From Pseudoblastomonas marina (GTDB taxonomy: Bacteria; Pseudomonadota; Alphaproteobacteria; Sphingomonadales; Sphingomonadaceae): 64,000 nucleotides of DNA. This document shows, one piece after another, positions 9,860 through 21,681 of this stretch (its first letter is position 1; each line of letters starts with the position of its first letter). Position numbers and translations under genes: made by a program. The stretch lies in the NCBI RefSeq assembly GCF_014641655.1, contig NZ_BMID01000001.1, forward strand, positions 1,602,427-1,666,426, in the 5' to 3' direction. The notes beneath the pieces are model-generated. The model had not been told where the DNA came from. It saw nothing but the letters and a program-made list of their open reading frames with translations, and did not search any database.

Positions 9860-10414
9860 GTGGAGATTTCCGCCGCACTCAAGGCCAGCCTGGCAGGGCG
9901 CTATGCGTCCGCGCTGTTCGACCTGGCATCCGAAGCGGGCACCGTGACCGCGGTCGAAACCGACCTCGAGAAAATCGAGGCCGCGCTCGACCAGTCGCCC
10001 GAATTCGCTTCGCTGACGACAAGCCCCAAGGTTTCGCGCCGCGAAGCCGAAGTAGCGCTGCGCAATATCGCGCCGCTGCTCGGCATTTCGGAGCTGACGC
10101 AGAGCTTCCTCGGCACGCTGGCGGAAAACCGCCGCCTGTCGAAGCTGCCCGAGATGATCCGCGCCTTTCGCGCGATTGCCGCCGGCCAGCGCGGTGAAGT
10201 CTCGGCCGAAGTCACCAGCGCCCATGCGTTGACCGACGCGCAGATCGCCGAACTGCAGAAGAAGCTGACCGCGCGCGAAGGCCGCACGGTCAAGCTCGAC
10301 ACCCGAATCGACCCCGACCTCCTCGGCGGGCTCGTCGTCACCATCGGATCGAAGCGCATTGACGGCTCGATCCGCACCCGCCTCAACTCTCTTGCTCAAG
10401 CCATGAAGGGCTAA
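9860..10414 (+). CDS. atpH: F1 ATP synthase subunit delta
   Basis: 184 residues; the stator subunit joining F1 to the peripheral stalk. The GTG at 9860 was chosen because it follows GAGAGGA by about ten bases and gives the family N-terminus ([21 protein letters not shown]). The typical C-terminal signature [20 protein letters not shown] is present. It is the first gene of the F1 operon; the 211 bases before it (9649-9859) hold no other gene and must carry the operon promoter. In alphaproteobacteria the Fo genes lie elsewhere, as here. Confidence 0.95.
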   Translation: MEISAALKASLAGRYASALFDLASEAGTVTAVETDLEKIEAALDQSPEFASLTTSPKVSRREAEVALRNIAPLLGISELTQSFLGTLAENRRLSKLPEMIRAFRAIAAGQRGEVSAEVTSAHALTDAQIAELQKKLTAREGRTVKLDTRIDPDLLGGLVVTIGSKRIDGSIRTRLNSLAQAMKG

Positions 10415-11950
<1,536 letters not shown>

Positions 11951-11981
11951 GACCCGCGAGAACACGAGATAGGGAGCCGAA

Positions 11982-12872
11982 ATGGCTAGCCTGAAAGAAC
12001 TCAAGGGCCGGATCAACTCGGTCAAGTCGACCCAGAAGATCACCAAGGCCAAGCAGATGGTCGCGGCAGCCAAGCTGCGCCGTGCGCAGGAGCGTGCCGA
12101 AGCCGCGCGCCCGTATGCCCAGCGCCTGTCGGGCGTGATGGCATCGCTCGCTTCGAAGGTGAGCGGCGACGGTGCGCCCAAGCTGCTCGCCGGTAGCGGC
12201 AGCAACCAGCGTCACCTGTTGGTCGTGGTCAACACCGACAAGGGCCTGTGCGGGGGCTTGAACGCGAACATCGTCAAGGCCGCCAAGGTCAAGGCGCGCG
12301 CGCTGCTGGCCGAAGGCAAGGACGTCCAGTTCTATCTCGTCGGCAAGAAGGGCCGCGCTCCGATCAAGCGCGACTACGCCGACCGGATCGAGAAGCACTT
12401 CGACACCGCCGACGTGAAGACCCCCGGCTTCGACGAAGCCGAAGCGATCGCCGACGACCTTCTCGAACGCTTCGAGAACGGCGAATTCGACGTCGCGCAC
12501 CTCGTCTATCCGATCTTCCAGTCGGCGTTGACGCAGGACCCGACGGTCGACCAACTGATCCCGGTCCCGGCTCCCGAAGTCGACGCCGATCCCAAAGACG
12601 TGGCGAGCACCGGCGAGGCGATCGTCGAATACGAGCCCGACGAGGAAGCGATCCTCGAAGAGCTCCTGCCGCGCTACATCAAGACGCAGCTGTTCGGCTC
12701 GCTGCTCGAACGCGAAGCTTCCGAACAGGGCGCGTCGATGACCGCGATGGACAACGCCACGCGCAATGCCGGCGAGCTGATCGACAAGCTTACCATCCAG
12801 TACAACCGCAGCCGCCAGGCCGCGATCACCACCGAACTCATCGAAATTATCGCGGGCGCTGAAGCGCTCTAA
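11982..12872 (+). CDS. atpG: F1 ATP synthase subunit gamma
   Basis: 296 residues; the rotor shaft of F1. The N-terminal helix [20 protein letters not shown] and the C-terminal signature [18 protein letters not shown] are both clear. A segment around residues 200-225, rich in Glu, Asp and Pro, is the alphaproteobacterial-type insertion in the central domain. GGAGCC precedes the ATG. It is followed by atpD after 21 bases. Confidence 0.97.
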   Translation: MASLKELKGRINSVKSTQKITKAKQMVAAAKLRRAQERAEAARPYAQRLSGVMASLASKVSGDGAPKLLAGSGSNQRHLLVVVNTDKGLCGGLNANIVKAAKVKARALLAEGKDVQFYLVGKKGRAPIKRDYADRIEKHFDTADVKTPGFDEAEAIADDLLERFENGEFDVAHLVYPIFQSALTQDPTVDQLIPVPAPEVDADPKDVASTGEAIVEYEPDEEAILEELLPRYIKTQLFGSLLEREASEQGASMTAMDNATRNAGELIDKLTIQYNRSRQAAITTELIEIIAGAEAL

Positions 12873-14351
<1,479 letters not shown>

Positions 14352-14354
14352 GAC

Positions 14355-14612
14355 ATGGCCCTGCATTTCGAACTCGTCACGCCGGCCAAGCTGGTCCGCT
14401 CCGAAGATGTCCACATGGTGGTCGTTCCCGGTGCGGAAGGCGAGTTCGGCGTGCTCGAAGGCCACGCGCCCTTCATGTCGACGATCCGCGACGGCAAGGT
14501 CCAAGTCTACAAGACCGAGGGCGCTGCGCCTGAAGAGATCGAAGTCCGCGGCGGTTTCGCCGAGGTCGGCGACAAGGGCCTGACGGTGCTCGCGGAGCAC
14601 GTCGAGGGCTGA
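14355..14612 (+). CDS. atpC: F1 ATP synthase subunit epsilon
   Basis: 85 residues: only the N-terminal beta-sandwich domain ([26 protein letters not shown]). The C-terminal two-helix inhibitory hairpin found in longer epsilon subunits (about 130-140 residues) is absent, a common alphaproteobacterial form. It starts three bases after atpD and is the last gene before the operon terminator. Confidence 0.95.
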   Translation: MALHFELVTPAKLVRSEDVHMVVVPGAEGEFGVLEGHAPFMSTIRDGKVQVYKTEGAAPEEIEVRGGFAEVGDKGLTVLAEHVEG

Positions 14613-14634
14613 TCGTTCTCACATCGAATTCTTG

Positions 14635-14662
14635 AAAGGGCGGCCTTGTGGTCGCCCTTTTT
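14635..14662 (+). terminator. Rho-independent terminator of the atp operon
   Basis: An 11-bp stem, AAAGGGCGGCC against GGTCGCCCTTT (one G-T pair), with loop TTGT and a run of T to 14662, 22 bases after the atpC stop. It ends just before the stop of the convergent acyltransferase gene, so it may serve both strands. Confidence 0.88.
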
Positions 14663-14665
14663 CGT

Positions 14666-15772
14666 TCAGGCTGGCACGACCGGCACGCGCGGTTCGAGCT
14701 TGCGGGTCATCCAGCGCCGGATATCGCGGCTGCGATGTTCGGTGACGGTGGCGATCAGCGCGCAAGTGCCGACCACCCCGCCCGCCAGCGCCGCAAAACC
14801 CATCACGCTGTCGCCGACGCCGATCCCATGGGCCGAGAGTGCCGAGATGATCGGCCAGTGGAAGATGTAGAGCGAGAAGGAAAAGCCCGCGAGCCAGTCG
14901 ATCGGGCGCTTGATCCGCTCGAGCCCCGCCTGCCCTGCATCGGCGAAGGGACCTGCGGCGACGAACAGGAGCGCGATCCCGATCGCGAACAGATAGTCGG
15001 TCACGAAATAGTGCGAGTATTTCAGATCGTAGCCGAACGATTTGTGGAACAGTCCGACCGGGGTCGTGATTGCCCGCGCGAATTCACTGGCAAGCAGCAT
15101 CGCAACCACCCCGACTATCGCGAGCCGGACGGCACGCTCCTTGGTCAGGTCGGGCTTGGGCCGGTAGCGCGCGAGAGCTGCGCCGAGCAGCCAGATCGGC
15201 AGCATCAGCAGGATCCGCCAACCCGCAATGAAGCCAAGCAGCACGACGAACGCGATCCGGGTCCTTCCCTTCAGGAAAAACCCCGCAGCGAAGATCGCGT
15301 AGAACCAGACTTCGTAGACCAGCGACCAGTAGGGCGGGTTCCAGACCGGCCCGGCCGCTGCCGCCCCGCTCTCGCTGAGAAAGATGGCCGGCAAGAGGAG
15401 CGACGAGGCGGTCAAGTCGTCATACGGCGCCGGTGCCTCGCTGGGCACGAGCCCCTGTACGCTTACTGCGAGATAGACGACCGCGCCGAATGCCAGCGCG
15501 GTCAGCGAGACCGGGAGGATCCGCGCCGCACGCGCGATCGCGTAGTCCTTCAGCGTTCCCGGACGGGCATGAACCGAATGCGCGATCACGAGCCCCGACA
15601 GCACGAAGAACACGATCACCGCATTGTGCTGCATCAGGTCCGAGAACGGGAACGGGCCGGTGTATATGTCCATCTGCACCATGTGACCGACCAGCACGAC
15701 CAGCGCCGCGCCGCCGCGGACGGCGTCGAGCACGATCGACATGGCGGGCGTGATGAACGGTGCGCGTTCCAT
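14666..15772 (-). CDS. Acyltransferase-3 (OafA/YrhL-like) membrane protein
   Basis: 368 residues from the ATG at 15772, preceded by GGGGG; the frame is open 26 codons further upstream, into the preceding gene's end. About ten hydrophobic segments. Family hallmarks are LDAVRGGAALVVLVGHMV near the N-terminus, the VVFFVLSG-like segment (IVFFVLSGLVIAHS) and a motif-like NPPYWSLVYEVWFY. Such proteins move acetyl or other acyl groups onto exported sugars. It lies 34 bases after an SGNH gene on the same strand, which suggests the two work together on an envelope polysaccharide. Confidence 0.9.
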   Translation of the reverse strand: MERAPFITPAMSIVLDAVRGGAALVVLVGHMVQMDIYTGPFPFSDLMQHNAVIVFFVLSGLVIAHSVHARPGTLKDYAIARAARILPVSLTALAFGAVVYLAVSVQGLVPSEAPAPYDDLTASSLLLPAIFLSESGAAAAGPVWNPPYWSLVYEVWFYAIFAAGFFLKGRTRIAFVVLLGFIAGWRILLMLPIWLLGAALARYRPKPDLTKERAVRLAIVGVVAMLLASEFARAITTPVGLFHKSFGYDLKYSHYFVTDYLFAIGIALLFVAAGPFADAGQAGLERIKRPIDWLAGFSFSLYIFHWPIISALSAHGIGVGDSVMGFAALAGGVVGTCALIATVTEHRSRDIRRWMTRKLEPRVPVVPA

Positions 15773-15806
15773 CGCCCCCGATTGCACGAACGCGGTTGAA
15801 TTCGGG

Positions 15807-16472
15807 TTAATCGGCCAGCGTCGCGGAACCGAAGGCGAGCATCCGGGCATAGTCGCGCGAAACCCCGGGCACGAAATGGACGCCGTCGTGGGTGAAGCCG
15901 CTTGGTAGGTCGGGAGCAGCGATGAGCTGCACCCTCCCCTGCGCGGCCAGCTCGCGGAGATGGGCGGTGATCTCCGCTACCGCCTCGATGTCGTAATTCG
16001 CGCCCGCAGGCTCGACGTCCGGTTCGGCGGGCCAGACCTCGGCGAAGCGCAGATCGGGCCGCGCACATTGATCGGCGATGCGATCAAATGCGCCGCGCGT
16101 CGCCGCGAGATCGAGTTCGTCGGGTTTGGTGTCGTTGATCCCGAGCGCGATTGTGACCCGCGCGGAAGAAATCGCGCACACCACACCGCTGAGCCGTTCG
16201 AGATCGCGGCTGGTGGCGCTGGGATAGCCCGCGAACAGCGCGCCCTGAGGTTCGTCGGCCAGTTCGATCCGGCTGTCGCCGATCACGGTGGTCGCGGCGA
16301 AGGGGGCGCGCAGCAGCGTTTCGGCCGTCGTCAGCACCTCGGCCAGTCCCGGCCGAAAAGGAAGGATGATCCACGCGGAGAATGCCAGCACGAGCGCCGC
16401 AAGGCTCACGACAAGCCAGCCAACCAGGTTGAGGAATTTGCGAAGCGGCACGTTCATGGCGACAGGGCTCAT
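15807..16472 (-). CDS. SGNH-type hydrolase/transferase with N-terminal membrane anchor
   Basis: 221 residues. One membrane segment (about 14-36) is followed by a periplasmic domain with the SGNH blocks: G65-D66-S67 in VIGDSRIEL, G111-x-N113-D114 in ALGINDTK, and D196-x-x-H199 in THDGVHF. These supply the Ser/Asp/His triad and oxyanion residues. OafA-type O-acetyltransferases fuse an acyltransferase-3 domain to an SGNH domain; here the two parts are adjacent separate genes. The start could also be Met6. The function is inferred from motifs and context. Confidence 0.8.
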   Translation of the reverse strand: MSPVAMNVPLRKFLNLVGWLVVSLAALVLAFSAWIILPFRPGLAEVLTTAETLLRAPFAATTVIGDSRIELADEPQGALFAGYPSATSRDLERLSGVVCAISSARVTIALGINDTKPDELDLAATRGAFDRIADQCARPDLRFAEVWPAEPDVEPAGANYDIEAVAEITAHLRELAAQGRVQLIAAPDLPSGFTHDGVHFVPGVSRDYARMLAFGSATLAD

Positions 16473-16582
16473 AGCAGTCGGGTTTCACCAATTCGTGAAC
16501 CGGCGCGCCTGCGGAGAATCGGGCGGCGAGACTTTCAACGCCGGGCAATTGCGCTATCCCGGGGCGACGGGGCGGGAAACGC

Positions 16583-18055
16583 ATGAACGACGGCGCGACA
16601 GCAGCGAGATGGCAGGGCAGGTGGCAGGAGGCGCTGATCCTCCTGCTCGCCGCGCTCGTGTTTCGTTTCCCGAGCCTCGGTGACCCCAACCTCCATGTCG
16701 ACGAATCGTTCTACTTCATGGTCGGCCAGGCCATGCATGACGGCGCCGTCCCCTATATCGATATCTGGGACCGCAAGCCCTTCGGCCTGTTCGCGCTGTA
16801 CTGGCTGTTCGCGGCCTTCTCCGATCATGTCCTCGCCTACCAGATCCCCGCGCTGCTCTGCGCCGCGGGCACGGCGTACATCCTGACACGGATAGCCCGA
16901 CTGTGGATGTCCGGCTGGGGCCCGACCATGGCGGGGATCGCCTATCTTGCCATGCTCCACCCGCTCGACGGCTATGGCGGGCAGGGGCCGGTGTTCTACA
17001 ATCTGCTGATCGCGGGCGCGGCATGGCTGGTGATCGGCGGGTGGTTCGATTTCGACCGCGCGCGGTTCATGCGGCGCTACCTTGCGGCGATGCTGCTGTG
17101 TGCGCTGGCGCTGACGATCAAGCAGACGACGATGTTCGAGGCGATCTTCTTCGGCCTCGCCGGACTGTGGCGGCTGCATCGCGACGGTGTGGGAGCGGCC
17201 GGTATCGTCAATACCGGTGCCGCCGCCATCGCCATCGGGCTCGCCCCGACCGCGGCCCTGGCCGCATGGTTCGCCGCGCATGGCTGGATCGGAGAATGGT
17301 GGCAGGCGATGTTCCTCTCGAACCTTGCGCGCCAGTCGCTCGGGCTCGCGGTGCAGACCCACAATCTCTACGCGATCTTCCGCCTGATCCTCGTCTTCCT
17401 GGGCTGCGCGGCGCTGGGGCTGGTATTCCAGCGCAGTGCGCCCGGCTTCGCGCGCTATCGGGGGCTGATGCTCGGGTGGCTGGTGGCGGCCTTCCTCGGT
17501 TTCGCGGTGATTGCCAATGCCTTCACCCACTACCTGCTTCCGCTGCTGGTCCCCCTCACCCCGCTTGTGGCGATTGCCTTCGGCAAGCGCCTGGTCGGCC
17601 CGGTGCTGTTCGGTGCCACCGTGGTGGTCGCCTCGATCCTCGGTTCGACCTTCGACTTGGGCTATTATCGCGATAGCCGGGCCTCGTACGAGGCGGCGAA
17701 CGAGGCGATAAAGGCAAACTTGGAGGATGGCCGACTATTGGTCTTCTTCGGCCCGACACTGTTCTACGAGACCGCCGACGCGATGCCGATGAGCCCGCTG
17801 GTCTTCCCCAACCACCTCTACGACCCCCTCGAGCGCAATGTCAGCCATCTCGATACCTATGACGAGTTGGACAGGATGATCAGGGCGCGTCCGGAAGTGA
17901 TCGTCACACGCAAGATTTATGGATCCGAGCTCGATCAGGATATCCGCGAGTTGGTGGAAAATTACACGGCAGAGAATTGTCGTGTCGTGTGGGATGGGTA
18001 CCTGCACGAGCCGCGACGTATCCGCCGCCCACACTTGGTCTACGCCTGCGACTGA
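16583..18055 (+). CDS. GT39/ArnT-like membrane glycosyltransferase
   Basis: 490 residues with about ten membrane segments and a soluble C-terminal part (about 365-490). The family signature is present: D40-E41 in LHVDESFYF after the first membrane segment, then DRKPFG (63-68). Relatives transfer sugars from polyprenyl phosphates to proteins or lipid A. It is divergent from the SGNH-acyltransferase pair, which fits an envelope-modification neighbourhood. Donor and acceptor are unknown. Confidence 0.85.
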   Translation: MNDGATAARWQGRWQEALILLLAALVFRFPSLGDPNLHVDESFYFMVGQAMHDGAVPYIDIWDRKPFGLFALYWLFAAFSDHVLAYQIPALLCAAGTAYILTRIARLWMSGWGPTMAGIAYLAMLHPLDGYGGQGPVFYNLLIAGAAWLVIGGWFDFDRARFMRRYLAAMLLCALALTIKQTTMFEAIFFGLAGLWRLHRDGVGAAGIVNTGAAAIAIGLAPTAALAAWFAAHGWIGEWWQAMFLSNLARQSLGLAVQTHNLYAIFRLILVFLGCAALGLVFQRSAPGFARYRGLMLGWLVAAFLGFAVIANAFTHYLLPLLVPLTPLVAIAFGKRLVGPVLFGATVVVASILGSTFDLGYYRDSRASYEAANEAIKANLEDGRLLVFFGPTLFYETADAMPMSPLVFPNHLYDPLERNVSHLDTYDELDRMIRARPEVIVTRKIYGSELDQDIRELVENYTAENCRVVWDGYLHEPRRIRRPHLVYACD

Positions 18056-18158
18056 CCGCAATCGACGAACGTCGCGCTGGCTTCGGTCGAATCACTTGTG
18101 TTCGCCACCCCCGATGGCACTGTGCCCGCCTGTCTTACGGGAAAGGGGACGCTTACTC

Positions 18159-20312
18159 ATGAAACTCGTATCAACCCGCGCGCTGGCCGCCTCGCTCGCG
18201 CTCGCCACCATCACCGCCACTCCGCTGGCTGCGCAGGATTCCAACACCGTGGTCGAACCCGAATTCGAAGCAGAAAACGATCCCTTCATCTGGCTCGAGG
18301 AAACCCGTAGTGAGCGCGCGCTCGACTGGGTTCGCGCCGAGAACGAGAAGACCGTCGCCGCACTGCAGACCGATCCCCGGTTCGAAGAGCTGAAGGCCGA
18401 GGCGCTGGCGATCTACAACGCCGAGGACCGCATCCCGGGGGTCAGCTTCACCCATTACGGGATGGTCAATTTCTGGCAGGATGCCGACAATCCCAAGGGC
18501 GTGCTCCGCCGCACGACGCTCGAGAGCTGGCGCACCGACGATCCCGAGTGGGAAACCATCCTCGACGTCGACGCGCTCGCCGCCGAAGAAGGCAAGGAAT
18601 GGGTCTATGGCGGGATGAGCTGCCTGCCGCCCGACGGCACCCGCTGCATGGTCTACCTGTCCGACGGCGGCAAGGATGCCCGCGTGGCGCGCGAATTCGA
18701 CCTCGAGACGCTGGACTTTGTCGAGGGCGGGTTCGAACTGCCCGAAAGCCAGGGCGGTGCCAGCTGGGTCGACCGGGACACGCTGCTGATCAGCCGCGAT
18801 TTCGGCGATGATACCGTCACCGACAGCTTCTACCCCTTCACCACCCGTGAGTGGAAGCGCGGCACGAGCATCGACGAGGCCCAGGAAATCTTCCGCGGCG
18901 AAAAGAGCGACGTCTCGGCCGGCGCCTACCTGCTGCGCGACGGCGAAGGCACGGTGCACGGCCGCATGGCCTATCGCGGCATTTCCTTCCACGAACGCGA
19001 ATATTATGTCGAGCACGATGGCGAATGGCTGAAGCTCGACCTGCCGAAGAAGGCCGGCCCCTACGGCATCATCGACGGGCACATGCTGTTCACCACCGAT
19101 GTCGATTGGGAATCGGACGGCGTCACCTTCCCCGCGGATTCGATCGTCGCGGTCGACCTCGAGGAATGGAAAGCCGATCCCAACGGTGCGCAGAAGGTCC
19201 TCGTCTGGGCACCCGGCGAGCGCCAGACCAAGCGCGGCGGGGCCAACACCAAGAGCTCGATGTACGTCTCGATCCTCGACAACGTGAAGGGCAAGGTCCT
19301 CAAGTTCGATTACGAGGACGGCGGCTGGGGCTGGACCGAGATCGACCTGCCTGCGAATTCGACCGTCGGCGTCGCGACCGCGTCGGACGAGACCGACCAG
19401 ATCATGTTCACCTCGACCGACTTCCTCTCGCCCGGCACCTATTACTATGCCGAAGACGGGGTGAACCTCGAAGTCGTCAAGGAAAGCCCGACGCGGTTCG
19501 ACGCGACCGGCATGACGATCCAGCAGTTCGAAGCGACCAGCAAGGACGGGACCAAGATCCCCTATTTCGTGGTCCATGCGGAAGACATGCCGCTGGACGG
19601 CAGCACGCCGGTTCTGATGGGCGGCTATGGCGGCTTCCAGGTCCCGCGCCTGCCCTCCTATCTCGACTCGACCGGCAAGATGTGGCTCGAACGCGGCAAT
19701 GCCTATGTCCTCGCCAATATCCGCGGCGGCGGCGAGTTCGGCCCGGACTGGCACCAGAGTGCGATCCGCGAGAACAAGCAGCGCACCTGGGACGATTTCA
19801 TCGCCGTGGGCCGCGATCTCGTCGCGCGCGGGATCACCAGCCCCGAACATCTCGGCGTCGAGGGTGGCTCCCAAGGCGGCCTGCTGGTCGGCACCGCCTT
19901 CACCCAGGCACCCGACCTGTTCAATGCCGCGATCGTCCAGATCCCGCTCTTCGATATGCTGCGCTATCAGTATATCGGCCGCGGTGCCTCGTGGATCGGC
20001 GAATATGGCGACCCGCGCATCCCCGAACAGCGCGAATGGATCGAAGGCTATTCGCCCTACCAGAAGCTGCTCGAGGAAAAGGATTATCCGCGCGTATTCT
20101 ACGTGACCTCGACCGCCGACGACCGCACCCATCCCAGCCACGGTCGCAAGGCCGCGGCGCGCATGGCCGCCCAGGGCGACGATTACCTGTATTACGAGGA
20201 CATGCAGGGTGGTCATTCGGGCGGCGTCGACAACGAACAGCGCGCCAAGCTGCGCGCGATGCAGATCGTCTACCTGCTCCAGCAGCTGGCCGACGATCGC
20301 GACGGCGGCTGA
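18159..20312 (+). CDS. Periplasmic prolyl oligopeptidase family (S9A) serine peptidase
   Basis: 717 residues from the ATG at 18159, preceded by GAAAGGGGA. The signal peptide ends near LAAQ (residue 26), so this is an exported enzyme. A seven-bladed propeller region is followed by an alpha/beta hydrolase domain with S571 in GGSQGGL, D654 or D655 in DDRTHP and H686 in GGHSGG. S9A enzymes cut short peptides after proline. The frame is open about 240 bases further upstream, but that overlaps the transferase gene. Confidence 0.93.
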   Translation: MKLVSTRALAASLALATITATPLAAQDSNTVVEPEFEAENDPFIWLEETRSERALDWVRAENEKTVAALQTDPRFEELKAEALAIYNAEDRIPGVSFTHYGMVNFWQDADNPKGVLRRTTLESWRTDDPEWETILDVDALAAEEGKEWVYGGMSCLPPDGTRCMVYLSDGGKDARVAREFDLETLDFVEGGFELPESQGGASWVDRDTLLISRDFGDDTVTDSFYPFTTREWKRGTSIDEAQEIFRGEKSDVSAGAYLLRDGEGTVHGRMAYRGISFHEREYYVEHDGEWLKLDLPKKAGPYGIIDGHMLFTTDVDWESDGVTFPADSIVAVDLEEWKADPNGAQKVLVWAPGERQTKRGGANTKSSMYVSILDNVKGKVLKFDYEDGGWGWTEIDLPANSTVGVATASDETDQIMFTSTDFLSPGTYYYAEDGVNLEVVKESPTRFDATGMTIQQFEATSKDGTKIPYFVVHAEDMPLDGSTPVLMGGYGGFQVPRLPSYLDSTGKMWLERGNAYVLANIRGGGEFGPDWHQSAIRENKQRTWDDFIAVGRDLVARGITSPEHLGVEGGSQGGLLVGTAFTQAPDLFNAAIVQIPLFDMLRYQYIGRGASWIGEYGDPRIPEQREWIEGYSPYQKLLEEKDYPRVFYVTSTADDRTHPSHGRKAAARMAAQGDDYLYYEDMQGGHSGGVDNEQRAKLRAMQIVYLLQQLADDRDGG

Positions 20313-20334
20313 GCGGCGCTCGCGAACGCGAACG

Positions 20335-20363
20335 AAAGGGCGGTCCTGCGGGGCCGCCCTTTT
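20335..20363 (+). terminator. Terminator between convergent peptidase and HNH genes
   Basis: AAAGGGCGGTCC pairs with GGGCCGCCCTTT around the loop TGCG (12-bp stem, one G-T pair), followed by TTTT. It lies 22 bases after the peptidase stop and directly before the stop of the convergent HNH gene. Confidence 0.85.
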
Positions 20364-20364
20364 G

Positions 20365-20643
20365 CTATGGTTTCGGACGCCGCGTCACCGCGTGGAAATC
20401 GGGCGGCTTGTCGGCGATCCAGCGGAGGAATTTCGCCACCGCCTCGTTTTCGAGCAGCGGCGCGCGATCGCCGTCGAAACGTGCCAATTCGGCATTGCTG
20501 AAATGGGCGTGGATCGTGCGGTGGCAGATCGGATGGACCGGCACCGTGTCGCGGCCCTTTTTCGATTTGGGCACGGTGTGGTGCCATTGCAGGCGCTTCC
20601 CGATCGGCCGTTCGCACAACCAGCAGGACAGCGCCTCGCTCAT
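20365..20643 (-). CDS. Small HNH-type zinc protein
   Basis: 92 residues. CWLCERPI, then WHHTVPKSKKGRDTVPVHPICHRTIHAHFS, form an HNH-like fold in which the CxxC and CHxxxH groups would bind zinc and WHH would be the catalytic core. The ATG at 20643 overlaps the TGA of the upstream EamA gene (ATGA), implying translational coupling. A longer upstream frame exists but runs inside EamA. Such small HNH proteins are common and their substrate is unknown. Confidence 0.8.
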   Translation of the reverse strand: MSEALSCWLCERPIGKRLQWHHTVPKSKKGRDTVPVHPICHRTIHAHFSNAELARFDGDRAPLLENEAVAKFLRWIADKPPDFHAVTRRPKP

Positions 20644-21539
20644 TCGCGGACCTGCGGCGGCGCGCGACCGGTTTCGCGCCAGAGGTAGAGCCCCGCTCCG
20701 ATGATGATCACCGCGCCCAGCAAAGTGAGTGCATCGGGCACGTCGCCGAACAGGACCATGCCGAGCAGCACCGCGACGATCATCTGGACATAGGTCGTCG
20801 GCGCGATGGTCGCGGCGCCTGCCCGCGTGGTGCCAAGGAACACCAGCCAGTGCGCGGTGGTGGCCGTGAGCGCCACGATCGCGCAACGCGCCACCACCGT
20901 CCAGTCCGGCGACCCGACCGCCAGCGCCTCGACCCCGCTATAGGCACCGATCGCCGCGGCGAGTACGAGGAACACCGCAGCGATGCTCGCGATCGAGAAC
21001 TGCATTGCCAGCGGGCTCGCGAGATTGGCCGACATGCGATTGCCGAGCATCATCAGGCTGACCCCGAAGGCCGAGACCAGCGGCAAAGCGGCGGCCCAGC
21101 CGAGATCGGAGAAGCCCGGGCGCAGGAGTACCAGCACGCCGATGAAGCCTGCGATCGCCGCGACCCAGGTCGCTCGCCGCGACGGTTCGCCGAGAAACAT
21201 GATCGCGAGAATGGCGGTGATGATCGGGCTGAGGAAGACGATCGCGGTCGCGGTCGCCAGTGGCATCACGAACACCGCACTGAAGAAGCCAAGCGTCGCC
21301 CCGCCCACGCCCAGCCCGCGCATCAGTTGCACGCCCGGCCGCGGATAGGCGAAGCCCTTGCGTCCCTCGCGCCACCACAGCAGCACGCCGAGCCCGACGG
21401 TGCCGATCGTGTAACGCAGGGCCGCGACCGCCGCAGGAGACCAGTCGCCCGCCATCGTCTTAACCACCGCGTCGCCGGCGGACAGGACCGAAAAGCCCAA
21501 CAGGGCGAGGAGCAGGCCGGTGCGTTCGTCGTGTTGCAT
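20640..21539 (-). CDS. EamA-type transporter (DMT superfamily)
   Basis: 299 residues from the ATG at 21539, with ten predicted membrane segments in two EamA repeats. Typical landmarks are VFVMPLATATAIVFLSPIIT in the first half and VQMIVAVLLGMVLFGD in the second. Members export small metabolites; the substrate cannot be told from sequence. The frame is open much further upstream, but that part lies opposite the divergent cpaF gene. It is translationally coupled to the HNH gene. Confidence 0.9.
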   Translation of the reverse strand: MQHDERTGLLLALLGFSVLSAGDAVVKTMAGDWSPAAVAALRYTIGTVGLGVLLWWREGRKGFAYPRPGVQLMRGLGVGGATLGFFSAVFVMPLATATAIVFLSPIITAILAIMFLGEPSRRATWVAAIAGFIGVLVLLRPGFSDLGWAAALPLVSAFGVSLMMLGNRMSANLASPLAMQFSIASIAAVFLVLAAAIGAYSGVEALAVGSPDWTVVARCAIVALTATTAHWLVFLGTTRAGAATIAPTTYVQMIVAVLLGMVLFGDVPDALTLLGAVIIIGAGLYLWRETGRAPPQVRE

Positions 21540-21681
21540 CGCATGCGCCCTAATGCGCTGCGCTCGAAAGGCCAGCACAGGTTTCGCCCGATGGGAGGTT
21601 TCCGGAAAATTTACCATTTCCCTGCAGAAGGGCACGCACATGAGGCGGGGCGCCCGCCGCAATGAACGGGATTGGCAGCGA

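Noticed and set aside
20644-20886. Longer start for the HNH protein
   Set aside because: The added residues lie inside the EamA gene in another frame; the ATGA overlap at 20640-20643 is the natural start.
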